From: CAIRTT01 sp046075665
Lineage (GTDB): Bacteria; Armatimonadota; Armatimonadia; Armatimonadales; Armatimonadaceae
NCBI GenBank assembly: GCA_046075665.1
Contig: JBJTQN010000041.1
Span: 1-22,874, forward strand
Reading direction: 5' to 3'
Length of the DNA: 22,874 bases
Shown here: positions 1 to 9,015 of the stretch, one piece after another
Numbering within the stretch: position 1 is the stretch's first letter
Layout of the letters: each line of letters begins with the position of its first letter
Notes under the pieces: model-generated
What the model was told of the DNA's origin: nothing
Database searches by the model: none
Seen by the model: only the letters and a program-made list of their open reading frames with translations
Program-made: the position numbers and the translations under genes

Positions 1-84
1 GAGGCACATCCAATATCGGGATGGTATGTATGACAAACATCGTCCGTCGCCATCCCGGCACGGCGGCAACGCCATGTGTGCACG

Positions 85-1188
85 CTATTTAGAGATGTCT
101 TTGTTGATGCGGATAAAGTGATCGGCCATCTTTACCGGGAAAGGCGTCCCCGGGAACACCGGCTTTGTCGGCATATGGCACCGGATACAGTCATTTACCG
201 GGTTGACCTTACAGACCTTTTCCGGCGCACTATGGCACTGGATACAGGCTTTGACATAACCAGCTTCATCCTTGGATGCATCTTCATGTGGGTTATGACA
301 CGTCACGCAGCTAAGCTTGTCATCACTCTTGATAAAGCACTTGCTCTTGGCAAGACCATAAGGTTGAAAACGATTAGTCGCCTGCTGGGAAAGTTTGTCA
401 AGCTTTGCGACGGCTGCCGGAGTTCGGTGACACTTCCCGCAAGTGTCATTAATGACCTTCCCACCCTTGTCCGTAAACTTGTTCAGCAACAATCCCCGCG
501 TCTTGTCCCCGGCCGCCATCGCCTTTGCATGCGCAGCACCCGCCCCATGGCACGACTCACAGCCGACGCCGAAAAACCTCGGCTCAGGAATCAGACTGGT
601 GTCAGGACGGGGGACGGAGTGACACCCGATACAGTGCATCGCATCATCAACACCATGCGTCTGGCCAATCGTTTTGTTGCTGAAGTCTTCCTGCCCGGGC
701 GTCACGCGAAAGCACTTCTCACTCGGGAACCACGACTGACGAATTTCAACACTCCCGCCCGGATGCACCGCGAGAAATGTCATCCCCGTCTTGCCACTAC
801 CCAGCACCAAATCAATCGGAATCGGAACGGGTTGGCCGGTGTCTTTATTGGGCGCTTCGATCACGAGCTGGCCCTGGTCATACGTGACGTTCCCGCCGTT
901 CGGAACCTGCCCCTCGGGAGGTGCCAGCGGGCCAAGGACATCTGTAAAGCCCTCATACAGTGTCTTCATATGACGCGAACCGTGATGTTTTTGGAACTCA
1001 CCCGGGTGGCATGGCTGGCAGGCATCGTTGCCGATATAGCCATCCGATGTTGTTGCGGCAGCGAGTTTCTCCTGACTCCACGCACCTGACGTTTGCTTGT
1101 TCTTGTCGATTCGAGGCGCACAAGCAGCCACTGCCAGCAAAATCGCAGGGAGAATCAGACAAACGAGAATGCGTAACCGGGACATCAT
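85..1188 (-). CDS. Seven-heme c-type cytochrome lipoprotein (cytochrome c554-like)
   Basis: The 367-residue product carries seven CxxCH heme-attachment motifs, at about residues 57, 186, 210, 250, 294, 315 and 334. It ends with the HMP...F..DHFIRI tail common in the cytochrome c554/multiheme family. I start it at the first of two adjacent ATG codons because this puts a short basic stretch, a hydrophobic core and a lipobox (VAAC, Cys23) at the N terminus; upstream start options only add a non-signal leader. It should therefore be exported, lipid-anchored and loaded with heme by the Ccm/Ccs system, acting in electron transfer at the outer face of the inner membrane or at the outer membrane. Its redox partner is unknown. 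The gene ends in TAG and is divergent from the beta-propeller/phosphoesterase gene, sharing a short upstream region with it. The family assignment is firm; the electron donor and acceptor are not known. Confidence 0.9.
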   Translation of the reverse strand: MMSRLRILVCLILPAILLAVAACAPRIDKNKQTSGAWSQEKLAAATTSDGYIGNDACQPCHPGEFQKHHGSRHMKTLYEGFTDVLGPLAPPEGQVPNGGNVTYDQGQLVIEAPNKDTGQPVPIPIDLVLGSGKTGMTFLAVHPGGSVEIRQSWFPSEKCFRVTPGQEDFSNKTIGQTHGVDDAMHCIGCHSVPRPDTSLIPEPRFFGVGCESCHGAGAAHAKAMAAGDKTRGLLLNKFTDKGGKVINDTCGKCHRTPAAVAKLDKLSQQATNRFQPYGLAKSKCFIKSDDKLSCVTCHNPHEDASKDEAGYVKACIQCHSAPEKVCKVNPVNDCIRCHMPTKPVFPGTPFPVKMADHFIRINKDISK

Positions 1189-1322
1189 TTGCGCCGAGTA
1201 TATCGCCGCAGGGATATCCATATCGTGTGGATGAAAGGCAAACAACAGAATAGACTTCTTTTATAAACCGGCTTAATGCCACCCAGCCGTCTCAACAAAC
1301 ACAATCACTTACGGAGAAAACC
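1189..1322. promoter_or_regulatory. Divergent intergenic region between cytochrome and propeller genes
   Basis: This 134-bp stretch separates two divergently transcribed genes and must hold both promoters. An AT-rich core lies at about 1245-1275. The clear element is a ribosome-binding site (GGAGA at 1314-1318) just before the GTG start of the rightward gene. I could not identify convincing -35/-10 pairs by eye. Confidence 0.4.
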
Positions 1323-4043
1323 GTGACCTTTACCAAAAGCTTTATCATTAGCGCTGCCATTGCTATAGGGATGCCCGCCGTGGCACAACAGCTTCCGGGA
1401 CTCAATGCGTACCGTGCACCCGCTGGAAATCGCGTCGCACAGGTCAATCCCGGTGGCGAGACCATCCTCCCAAACGGCCGAATCGTTTCCCCTGTTGGTG
1501 AACGTCACTACGCAGCCAGCTCCGACCTCTTTGACATCAACCTGTCGCCAAACGGAAAAGCCATTGTCGGGCACTACAAAGGCGGGATGACGATCTGGCA
1601 ACGTAACTCCAAAGGTGCCATCCCGATTTCCATTTCCATCAAAAACTTTGGACTCTCTGGCGCCTTCACACATGGCGGAGCGCAGTACATCGCATCAAAT
1701 GGTGATGCCGGTAACGGTATCTCTGTCTACGATGCATCTGCGTGGGATCTCCCCGGGATTAAGGCAACTCCTGAACGCCCATTTATGGAAGTCGACCAAG
1801 CACCGCTCTTCACCATCAAAGCGGATAAGGAAGCCTACATTCAGGACATCGTCCTCGCGCCGGATGGCCATACCGTCTACACCCTCGACATCGCCCGGCA
1901 GCGCGTGGTTGTGTTTGACTTGACGAAGCGCACCGTCATCGCCGATGTCCCTGCGGGCCGACAGCCATTTGCCATCGCTCTAAATAAAGATGGAAGCCGG
2001 CTGTTCGTTGCCAACATCGGGATTTTTAACTACTCGCTCGTACCCGACCCGAAGCCGGGGACGCCATTCAGCAAGCGTGGCCTCCGTGTTCCTCCGTTCG
2101 GCTTTCCGAGTAAAGAAGCCACAAACGGTGTTGAGACAGAAGGCCGGTTTGTAAAAGGACTCGGCTCTGCCCGCGTCCCGGATGCACAATCCGTTTGGGC
2201 ATACGATGTCCGCAACCCGGCAAAGCCAACCGTTACAGGGAAGGCCAAGACAGGCATTCTGATTCACGCTCCTGCGGATGGCGGGAAGTCGGTTGGCGGA
2301 AGTGCCCCGAGCGCTCTGCTCGTAAACGGAAACACTCTTTGGGTAGCCAATGCCAACAATGACACGGTCCAAGGCTTTGATGTCCGTACCCTCAAAGTCA
2401 TCAAAACCATCAAACTAACCCCGACCAAAGTCCTCGCCCGTCTCCGCGGCGTCATCCCAACCGGGATGGCAATCAACCGCAAGGCAACCCGCCTCTATGT
2501 CGCAGAATCCGGCATCAATGCAGTAGGCGTGATTGACATCGCGAAAGGCACTGTCATCGGGCATATCCCAACCGGCTGGTATCCAACGCAGGTTGCACTT
2601 GGCCCATTCGATGAGAACCTCTTTGTGGCAACGCAAAAGGGAATCGGACAGGGCCCTGAGGGTCACCTGAATCCCCGCCAAAAAACTGATGAGCGGTTCA
2701 ATATGGCAGCGATGCCCGGAATGTTGAACGTGATCCCGACACCCAGAGATAAAGACCTTCCTAACCTGACCCAAAAAGTGCTTCGCTATAACGGCCTGCT
2801 TCCTGTAAAAGCCGACCGCCCGCCGGTCCCGGATGGAATCGAATACGTCGTCTTCATCACGAAGGAAAACCACACCTTTGATGGCATTTTTGGTGAACTA
2901 AGAGGTGCAAATGGTGAACCCGAGTACGCGCAGCTGGGAGAAAATGGCTGGCTCGCGGCAAAAGGACGCGCGGAGCGCTTGCCCATCATGCCAAATCACA
3001 TCAAACTCGCTAAGCAGTTTGCGATCAGCGATAACTTTTATATGGAGCCTGTCGGGTCCGCGGATGGCCACCGTTGGCTGGTAGGCGTCTATCCAAGCAT
3101 CTGGACAACCCGTGTCTACTACGCTGGATGGGAGTTTGCACTTAGCAATTCCGCCCGGGGCCGAATGGTTTCTTTTGAGTCAAATGGCAGCCAAATTCCA
3201 GAAGACTATCTGGAAAACGGCTCGCTTTGGGAACACCTCGCCCGCGGTGGAATCACATTTCGTAACTATGGCGAAGGCTATGAGCTCCCGCACAACGATG
3301 AAGACACCGTCGATTCAAAGTCCGGCGCAAACATGCTGGTCAATTTCCCGATGCCAAAGGTGCTCTTCGACAACACCTGTTTTGACTTCCCCGCGTTCAA
3401 TAACAACATCCCCGATATCGTCCGGGCTGACTGGTTCATCGATGACATCGCGAAGTACCGTAAGCAGCACACCGGCAAGCTGCCACGCTTTATCAATATC
3501 GCGCTGTGCAATGACCATGGCGCTGACCCACAGCCAAAGCGCGGCTTTCCTTACACGGAGAGCTTTATGGCAGACAATGACCTCGCGCTCGGACGCATCA
3601 TTGAGTTTCTTTCAAAGCAGCCAGAGTGGAAGAAAATGGTTGTGTTCGTAACGCAGGATGACTCCGGCGGGGATGCTGACCACGTCGATCGCCACCGGTC
3701 GTTTGTACTCGCACTTGGACCGTGGGTCAAGCCTGGCTATGTAAGCCATGAGCACACCAGCATCATGAGCATTATCAAAACCATTTACCGTATCTTCAAC
3801 CTCGGACCAAACAACCTCTTCGACATGACGGCAACCGACCTCTCGGACATGCTCAGCTCGAAGCCGGCCTTCGCGCCATACAAACATGTTAATGTTGACC
3901 CGCGCATTTTCAAGCCGGCGGACACAATGGACCCGGATGACCCAAAATTCGAGAAACGACGAGGCGAGCGGCCATCCATGCGGATGGATGATCCGAAGTG
4001 GATTGAGCGGATGCGCACCGATGTCGATTCCGACAAGCGTTGA
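1323..4043 (+). CDS. Secreted YncE-like beta-propeller fused to a phosphoesterase (alkaline-phosphatase-superfamily) domain
   Basis: This 906-residue protein starts at GTG, preceded by GGAGA. It has a Sec signal peptide with likely cleavage after AVA near residue 22. Residues of about 60-460 contain YVTN/YncE-type propeller repeats, for example VYTLDIARQRVVVFDL, RLFVANIG, LWVANANNDTV and RLYVAESGINAVGVID. The C-terminal half (about 505-850) is a phosphoesterase-type domain with ENHTFDGIFG near residue 516, NDHG near 730, QDDSGGDADHVDRHRS near 778 and HEHTSIM. These resemble the metal-site motifs of the phospholipase C/acid phosphatase family. It probably acts outside the cytoplasm on a phosphoester of unknown identity. 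This two-domain protein type is widespread in environmental bacteria without an assigned substrate. It ends 45 bp before the NRPS gene and may be co-transcribed with it. Confidence 0.85.
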   Translation: MTFTKSFIISAAIAIGMPAVAQQLPGLNAYRAPAGNRVAQVNPGGETILPNGRIVSPVGERHYAASSDLFDINLSPNGKAIVGHYKGGMTIWQRNSKGAIPISISIKNFGLSGAFTHGGAQYIASNGDAGNGISVYDASAWDLPGIKATPERPFMEVDQAPLFTIKADKEAYIQDIVLAPDGHTVYTLDIARQRVVVFDLTKRTVIADVPAGRQPFAIALNKDGSRLFVANIGIFNYSLVPDPKPGTPFSKRGLRVPPFGFPSKEATNGVETEGRFVKGLGSARVPDAQSVWAYDVRNPAKPTVTGKAKTGILIHAPADGGKSVGGSAPSALLVNGNTLWVANANNDTVQGFDVRTLKVIKTIKLTPTKVLARLRGVIPTGMAINRKATRLYVAESGINAVGVIDIAKGTVIGHIPTGWYPTQVALGPFDENLFVATQKGIGQGPEGHLNPRQKTDERFNMAAMPGMLNVIPTPRDKDLPNLTQKVLRYNGLLPVKADRPPVPDGIEYVVFITKENHTFDGIFGELRGANGEPEYAQLGENGWLAAKGRAERLPIMPNHIKLAKQFAISDNFYMEPVGSADGHRWLVGVYPSIWTTRVYYAGWEFALSNSARGRMVSFESNGSQIPEDYLENGSLWEHLARGGITFRNYGEGYELPHNDEDTVDSKSGANMLVNFPMPKVLFDNTCFDFPAFNNNIPDIVRADWFIDDIAKYRKQHTGKLPRFINIALCNDHGADPQPKRGFPYTESFMADNDLALGRIIEFLSKQPEWKKMVVFVTQDDSGGDADHVDRHRSFVLALGPWVKPGYVSHEHTSIMSIIKTIYRIFNLGPNNLFDMTATDLSDMLSSKPAFAPYKHVNVDPRIFKPADTMDPDDPKFEKRRGERPSMRMDDPKWIERMRTDVDSDKR

Positions 4044-4088
4044 ATACATTAAACGCAGGCGGCGGCGGACGATAGGAGCGCTCAAACC

Positions 4089-7000
4089 GTGAGGCTGCTG
4101 GAGACGTTTTTTGATGATGCTCGAAACCGCTGGCCGGATGCGATTGCGCTCGATATTCCACCGCCGTTTGGTGATGTGCATCCGCGTGTCCACTTGACCT
4201 ACGGCGAGCTGGATCGAACCGCCGCTAATATTCATGCCTGTCTCACCGCTATGGGGGTGGAGCGAGGTGATATCGTGGCCATCTTAACGCCGCGGACAAA
4301 CCCGCTTGCTTACGCAGCGCAGCTTGGCATCAACCGCTGCGGGGCCGCCTTCGTTGCGATTGACCCCGTGTTTCCCGCGGGACATATCGAGCGCATACTG
4401 TCTGATGCCACACCAACCGTCGTCATTACAGATGAGGTATCTGCAAGTATCCTGAAGGATGTTGGCTATCCATCCGCGCGTGTCATCACCAACGAAACTC
4501 TCACGAATGGGACATTTCCTGAGCCCGTAGCCATTGCTGGGCGGGAAACAAGCGATCTCGCGTATCTGATCTACACGAGCGGGACCACGGGTTTGCCGAA
4601 AGGCGTCATGATTCCCCACAACGGGATTTCCAATCTGGTGACCAGTGATATGGACTATTTCGATATCCATCCCGGCGACCGCTGCGCACAGGGGTCATCG
4701 CTGTCGTATGACTCATCACTGGAGGAAATCTGGCTGGCGTGGGCCGTCGGCGGCACCGTCGTCGTGATGTCGGATGAAATCGCGCGGCTTGGGCCCGATC
4801 TCGTGACGTGGCTACGGGATGAACGTATCTCTGTGCTTTGTCCGCCTCCTACGCTGTTGCGGACAATGGGCTGTGACAACCCCGCGGAGGCTCTCCCCGA
4901 GCTTAGAATCATTTACGTTGGCGGAGAGGCATTGCCGCCGGATGTTGTGGATGCATGGGCGCCGGGGCGTCGCATGGTCAACGGTTACGGTCCGACGGAA
5001 TGCTCGGTCGTCGCAACGCGCGCAGAAATCGTTCCCGGCGCACCCATTGTGATTGGAAAGCCAGTCACAAATCTCGAAGCGTACATATTGGATGATGAAC
5101 TTTCGCCACTGCCAGCTGGCGTTGCGGGAGAGTTATGCATTGCGGGTCCCGGACTGGCGAAAGGTTACCGCAACCGCCCCGAACTAACGGCCGAGAAGTT
5201 TGTCGTGCTGCCGGAAATCGGGCGTGTCTACCGCACGGGTGACCTCGCACGTATTTTGCCAAATGGCGATATCGACTGCATGGGCCGCATCGATGCTCAG
5301 GTAAAGCTCCGTGGTTATCGGATTGAGCTTGAGGCAATCGAGGCTGAGCTCGTGCGTATCCCTGGAATTCTTGAAGCAGCGTGTCGTGTGCAGGGGAGTG
5401 GCGGTCGGGAAGAGCTGGCGGCGTGGCTTGTGTCGGCGATTGATACGATCGACTTTGCGGGCATCAGAAGTCATCTCGTGGAGCGCCTGCCGTTTTACAT
5501 GGTTCCTGGTTGCTATGCTCAAATCGATGCGCTGCCACGAACCGTTGGAGGCAAGATCAAACGGGATGCTTTGCCGGAACACGCGCCAGCCCTCGGGGAT
5601 GACCGCCCGGTTGTCGGGCCCGATACAGACTTGGAACAGCGTCTTGTGGCTGCCGCTGCTAGCGTGCTTGAGCTGCCCGCCGATGCGATTTCTGTGGATG
5701 CCGACTTTTTCCTTGGCCTTGGAGGAACATCGTTGCTTGCGGCCAAATGGGTGTCCCGCTTGCGCATGACCAACCTGAACGCTGGCATCACGGTCCGGGA
5801 TGTTTATGAAGCACGCAACATCCGGGCGATTGCCGGGCGGATCGCTCCTGTCGATGGTGAATTCCAGAGTGAGTCGACGGGAACATCGCGTGATGAAATA
5901 CAACGGCAATTCCCACTGCTCATCTCACTGTTGCAGGGTGCTGTTTTACTTTCTGAGCTGGTCTTCGCCGCGCTTGGCGCCGCATGGTTTGCGTTCCTGG
6001 CAGTCCCTGCGACCAAGTTACCGCCGGCACTCCTTGCTATAGCCGTTCCACTCTTCGGTCTCGCATCAACGGTTCTTTGGATTGTCGCATTAGTGATGAG
6101 AGCGGTCATCACAAAATGGCTGGTGATCGGTAAATACACTCCCGCGGAAACGGCCATTTGGACGTGGAATGGCTTCCGTATTTGGCTCGTGATGCATACC
6201 GTGAGGCAGGTTCCATGGGGGATTATCGAGGGCACCTGTCTGGTCAATGTCATTCTGAGGATGCTCGGTGCACGTATCGGCAAAGGGGTTCATTTTCATC
6301 GCGGAAGCCTTCCGATACTTGGTGGTTGGGACTTGCTCACAATCGGTGATGATGCCGTAATCGGCCAGGATGCCGCGCTTGAACTCATCGATTTGCAGAA
6401 CAGCTGCTACGTTGTACGCGATATCACCATCGGCGATGCGGCAAGCGTTGGTACCCGTGCAGTCATCGATGGCGGGGCAACGCTCCCGGCAAAAGCCTAC
6501 CTTGCTCCATTATCTGTTCTCGATGTAAGGTCAACAGCCCAACCAGAGCGCACACTGAGTGGTATTCCTGCTATGGATATGAGCCTTGCGCCGGAAAATC
6601 CACCTCTCGATAGCAGTAAGCGTCTCTCAGAGTCCGGCTATGCATTCACGAAACTCACGGCGTCCGCCGCAATCGGGGGCATCGAGACGCTGGCTGGCCT
6701 CATTAGCCTGTGGGTATGTAGCCGCCTTTCGGGCATCAACTTAGTCACCATTTTGGATGCAAATGAGCCCAATCAGGTTATCGTTACGGCGCTGTGCGCC
6801 GCGTTGGCAGCCGTTGGTGCACTTCCATTCTTACTACTCTTTGAAGCGCTGCTCGCCCGGGTGATCGGTGCAATCCCCGCTGGCAGCCACCCATTACGAA
6901 GCATCGTCTTCTTACGGATTTGGCTTACATCCGGTCTCGTAGATTCCGCAAACCGGTGGCTGAGCGGCAGCCTGTTCTGGCCGGTGTGGCTGCGCCTCGC

Positions 7001-8021
7001 CGGGATGCGTATTGGTCGCAGCTGTGAGGTCAGCACACTAGTGGATTTGGTGCCGCAGCTGGTGACATTTGATGCACTTACATTCTGCGCGGATGGCATT
7101 TACATGGGGACGCCACTCTTGCTCTCTGGAAGTGTGACGATTGGTCCGGTTCACATCCGGGAAGACAGCTTTTTCGGGAATCACGCCGTCGTTCCGCCGG
7201 GAAGTGACCTTCCACCAGATGTCCTATTTGGCGTCTGCACCGTAGTTGAGCCGGAAAAGGTCACGGCTGGGTCATCCTGGTTTGGAATCCCTGGGTTTAA
7301 CCTTCCAAGGCGCGAAATCCTAGATGTTGATGCATCCCTGACCCATGAGCCGGGTGCGCTTCGTTACACAACCCGTCTCTTTTGGGAGCTGCTGCGCTTT
7401 ACCGTGCCGGCGATTCCCGCGGGTATCTCGGTGCTTTGGCTTGGCACAGTGATTCGCGCGGATCTGATTGGAACGATAGTCACCGGGCTTGGCGTTCCTG
7501 TGGCCCTTGCCGGAATAGTTCTTGTCTTGAAGTGGTTGCTTCTAGGAAAAGTCAAGCCTGGAGTTCATCCACTTTGGTCCTGTTGGTGCAGTCGCTGGGA
7601 CTTTTTGTATGTGCTCTGGACGGAGTGGGCGCTGCCGGCATTAATGCCACTCGAAGGCACACTGTGGCTCAATATATATCTGCGCATGATGGGGATGAAA
7701 ATCGGGAAGCGCGTGGCCCTTTCGGGCGGCTTTTCGCAGGTCGTCGATCCGGACATGATAAGCATCGGGGATGATGCAACGGTCTCAGCGATTTTCCAGG
7801 CCCATACCTTCGAGGATAGGGTGCTAAAAATCGACAAAGTCACCATAGGTCCGGGAGCCACCCTCGGTCATCGAACGGTTCCCCTCTACGGGGCCAACAT
7901 CGGTGCCGGCACCCACGTCACAACCAACAGCGTCATCATGAAAGAGGAGACTCTCCTCCCAAACAAGACCTACACAGGCGCGCCTTGTCGCGCCGTCGGG
8001 CCAGCCCGTGGATGTAAATAA
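4089..8021 (+). CDS. Pls/PosA-type membrane non-ribosomal peptide synthetase
   Basis: This 1310-residue single-module synthetase begins at GTG with AGGAG 10 bases upstream. Its adenylation domain (about 10-495) shows A3 IYTSGTTGLPKG (161-172), A5 NGYGPTE (298-304), A7 YRTGDL (381-386), A8 around 400-413 and A10 GGKIKR (Lys489). A carrier domain follows, with the phosphopantetheine serine at 548 (LGGTSLL). Next come three pairs of membrane segments (about 611-675, 858-925, 1100-1152), each pair followed by a soluble domain with left-handed beta-helix hexapeptide features. This is the A-T-(TM2-C)x3 layout of Streptomyces epsilon-poly-L-lysine synthetase, with nearly the same length. Aligned by eye to GrsA, the pocket residues are D208 S209 E212 C251 I275 V277 G299 V307 V308 K489. 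Asp208 fits an alpha-amino acid, and Glu212 is typical of lysine/ornithine-type pockets. The family is firm; the product, an isopeptide-linked cationic oligomer or polymer, is inferred. The gene heads a coupled three-gene cassette. Confidence 0.9.
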   Translation: MRLLETFFDDARNRWPDAIALDIPPPFGDVHPRVHLTYGELDRTAANIHACLTAMGVERGDIVAILTPRTNPLAYAAQLGINRCGAAFVAIDPVFPAGHIERILSDATPTVVITDEVSASILKDVGYPSARVITNETLTNGTFPEPVAIAGRETSDLAYLIYTSGTTGLPKGVMIPHNGISNLVTSDMDYFDIHPGDRCAQGSSLSYDSSLEEIWLAWAVGGTVVVMSDEIARLGPDLVTWLRDERISVLCPPPTLLRTMGCDNPAEALPELRIIYVGGEALPPDVVDAWAPGRRMVNGYGPTECSVVATRAEIVPGAPIVIGKPVTNLEAYILDDELSPLPAGVAGELCIAGPGLAKGYRNRPELTAEKFVVLPEIGRVYRTGDLARILPNGDIDCMGRIDAQVKLRGYRIELEAIEAELVRIPGILEAACRVQGSGGREELAAWLVSAIDTIDFAGIRSHLVERLPFYMVPGCYAQIDALPRTVGGKIKRDALPEHAPALGDDRPVVGPDTDLEQRLVAAAASVLELPADAISVDADFFLGLGGTSLLAAKWVSRLRMTNLNAGITVRDVYEARNIRAIAGRIAPVDGEFQSESTGTSRDEIQRQFPLLISLLQGAVLLSELVFAALGAAWFAFLAVPATKLPPALLAIAVPLFGLASTVLWIVALVMRAVITKWLVIGKYTPAETAIWTWNGFRIWLVMHTVRQVPWGIIEGTCLVNVILRMLGARIGKGVHFHRGSLPILGGWDLLTIGDDAVIGQDAALELIDLQNSCYVVRDITIGDAASVGTRAVIDGGATLPAKAYLAPLSVLDVRSTAQPERTLSGIPAMDMSLAPENPPLDSSKRLSESGYAFTKLTASAAIGGIETLAGLISLWVCSRLSGINLVTILDANEPNQVIVTALCAALAAVGALPFLLLFEALLARVIGAIPAGSHPLRSIVFLRIWLTSGLVDSANRWLSGSLFWPVWLRLAGMRIGRSCEVSTLVDLVPQLVTFDALTFCADGIYMGTPLLLSGSVTIGPVHIREDSFFGNHAVVPPGSDLPPDVLFGVCTVVEPEKVTAGSSWFGIPGFNLPRREILDVDASLTHEPGALRYTTRLFWELLRFTVPAIPAGISVLWLGTVIRADLIGTIVTGLGVPVALAGIVLVLKWLLLGKVKPGVHPLWSCWCSRWDFLYVLWTEWALPALMPLEGTLWLNIYLRMMGMKIGKRVALSGGFSQVVDPDMISIGDDATVSAIFQAHTFEDRVLKIDKVTIGPGATLGHRTVPLYGANIGAGTHVTTNSVIMKEETLLPNKTYTGAPCRAVGPARGCK

Positions 8022-9015
8022 ACCCGCCAGCCGCGTGATGGCCCTAGATGCCGCACGGGGCATCGCTATCCTGATGATGGCTTATGTCCATATGGTGCCA
8101 TCCGAGGGCGGCGGTGCGCTTGCCGCAAAGGTGACAGCTGCGCTCGAAGGTAAGGCGGCTGTGTTGTTCTTTATCCTCGCGGGGATGACATGGGACCTGA
8201 TGTCTGCCGACAAACCTGCTGTGATTTACCGCCGCGCGGCTTTGTATTTCTTTATCGGGCTGCTAATGCACATCACGGTGTGGAACACGGAAGTGCTTCT
8301 TCCGCTCGGCATTTGCCTAGCGCTATTTCAGCTAGTTCGGGGGAAACCACGTATCGGCTATATGCTTGCGACCATCGGAATCGCAGCCACGCTTTTTGTT
8401 CCATTGATGTTTAATGGCGACGCGGCAATGGATATTTTCGAGCAGCCCGATGAGCTCCTGAAGCCCGGCGGTGTCATGCGCGCCGCCACGTTTGTTCTCT
8501 ATACGGATAGCTATCCCATCGTCCCTTGGTGGAGTCTGGTCTGGTTTGGAAGTCGTTTGAGCCGCGTCGATGCGATATTCGCGAGGTCGGCTTGGTTTGT
8601 TGCTGCCGGGTGTGGACTTGCGGCGATAGGGGCATCGGGTGTGCTTTTGACTGGCGTCGTCCCAACTGCAGTCCGCCCCATCATTGAGGTCAAATGGGCG
8701 CCAACCACACTCCCATTTCTCTGCCAATGCGGCGGTGCGGCGCTCATCATCATCGGACTTGCAGGCTGGATGGAGCGGCTGTTCACCTTTCTCATGCCGC
8801 TTGGCCGGATGTCGCTCACACACTACATCGGGCATATTCTGTGCGTTTGCATCCCGCTCTACCGTATCTACCCGGACTGGGACTGGCCGGTTGGCGTGGG
8901 GCTGTCGGCATTTGGATTTTGGGTTGTTGGAGCACTGCTCCTCTCACATATGTGGATGAGGCGATTCACCCGCGGACCGCTTGAGAGTGCGGTTCAATGG
9001 CTGGTTTCCCGATGA
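8008..9015 (+). CDS. Polytopic membrane acyltransferase-like protein (DUF418/heparan-glucosaminide acetyltransferase-like)
   Basis: The 335-residue product has about nine to ten hydrophobic segments. Its N-terminal motif SRVMALDAARGIAILMM is the R..xLD.xRG signature of the membrane acyltransferase/HGSNAT group. The C-terminal stretch GRMSLTHYIGH...FTRGPLES matches the pattern of DUF418 proteins. The GTG start overlaps the end of the synthetase gene by 14 bases. I prefer it over the ATG at 8038 because it retains the conserved Ser-Arg before the LD motif. No Shine-Dalgarno sequence is obvious, so translation is probably coupled to the synthetase. Tight coupling suggests it modifies or helps export the product of the synthetase, for example by N-acylation at the membrane; this is inference from position only. 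Confidence 0.75.
   Translation: MDVNKPASRVMALDAARGIAILMMAYVHMVPSEGGGALAAKVTAALEGKAAVLFFILAGMTWDLMSADKPAVIYRRAALYFFIGLLMHITVWNTEVLLPLGICLALFQLVRGKPRIGYMLATIGIAATLFVPLMFNGDAAMDIFEQPDELLKPGGVMRAATFVLYTDSYPIVPWWSLVWFGSRLSRVDAIFARSAWFVAAGCGLAAIGASGVLLTGVVPTAVRPIIEVKWAPTTLPFLCQCGGAALIIIGLAGWMERLFTFLMPLGRMSLTHYIGHILCVCIPLYRIYPDWDWPVGVGLSAFGFWVVGALLLSHMWMRRFTRGPLESAVQWLVSR

Noticed and set aside
1..84. Start of a further minus-strand gene at the left edge
   Set aside because: Several short ATG frames exist on the minus strand, but none has a ribosome-binding site or enough length to judge.
76..1089. Long 337-residue plus-strand frame opposite the cytochrome gene
   Set aside because: It is antisense to a gene with seven CxxCH motifs, has no recognisable domain or ribosome-binding site, and its composition is that of a shadow frame.
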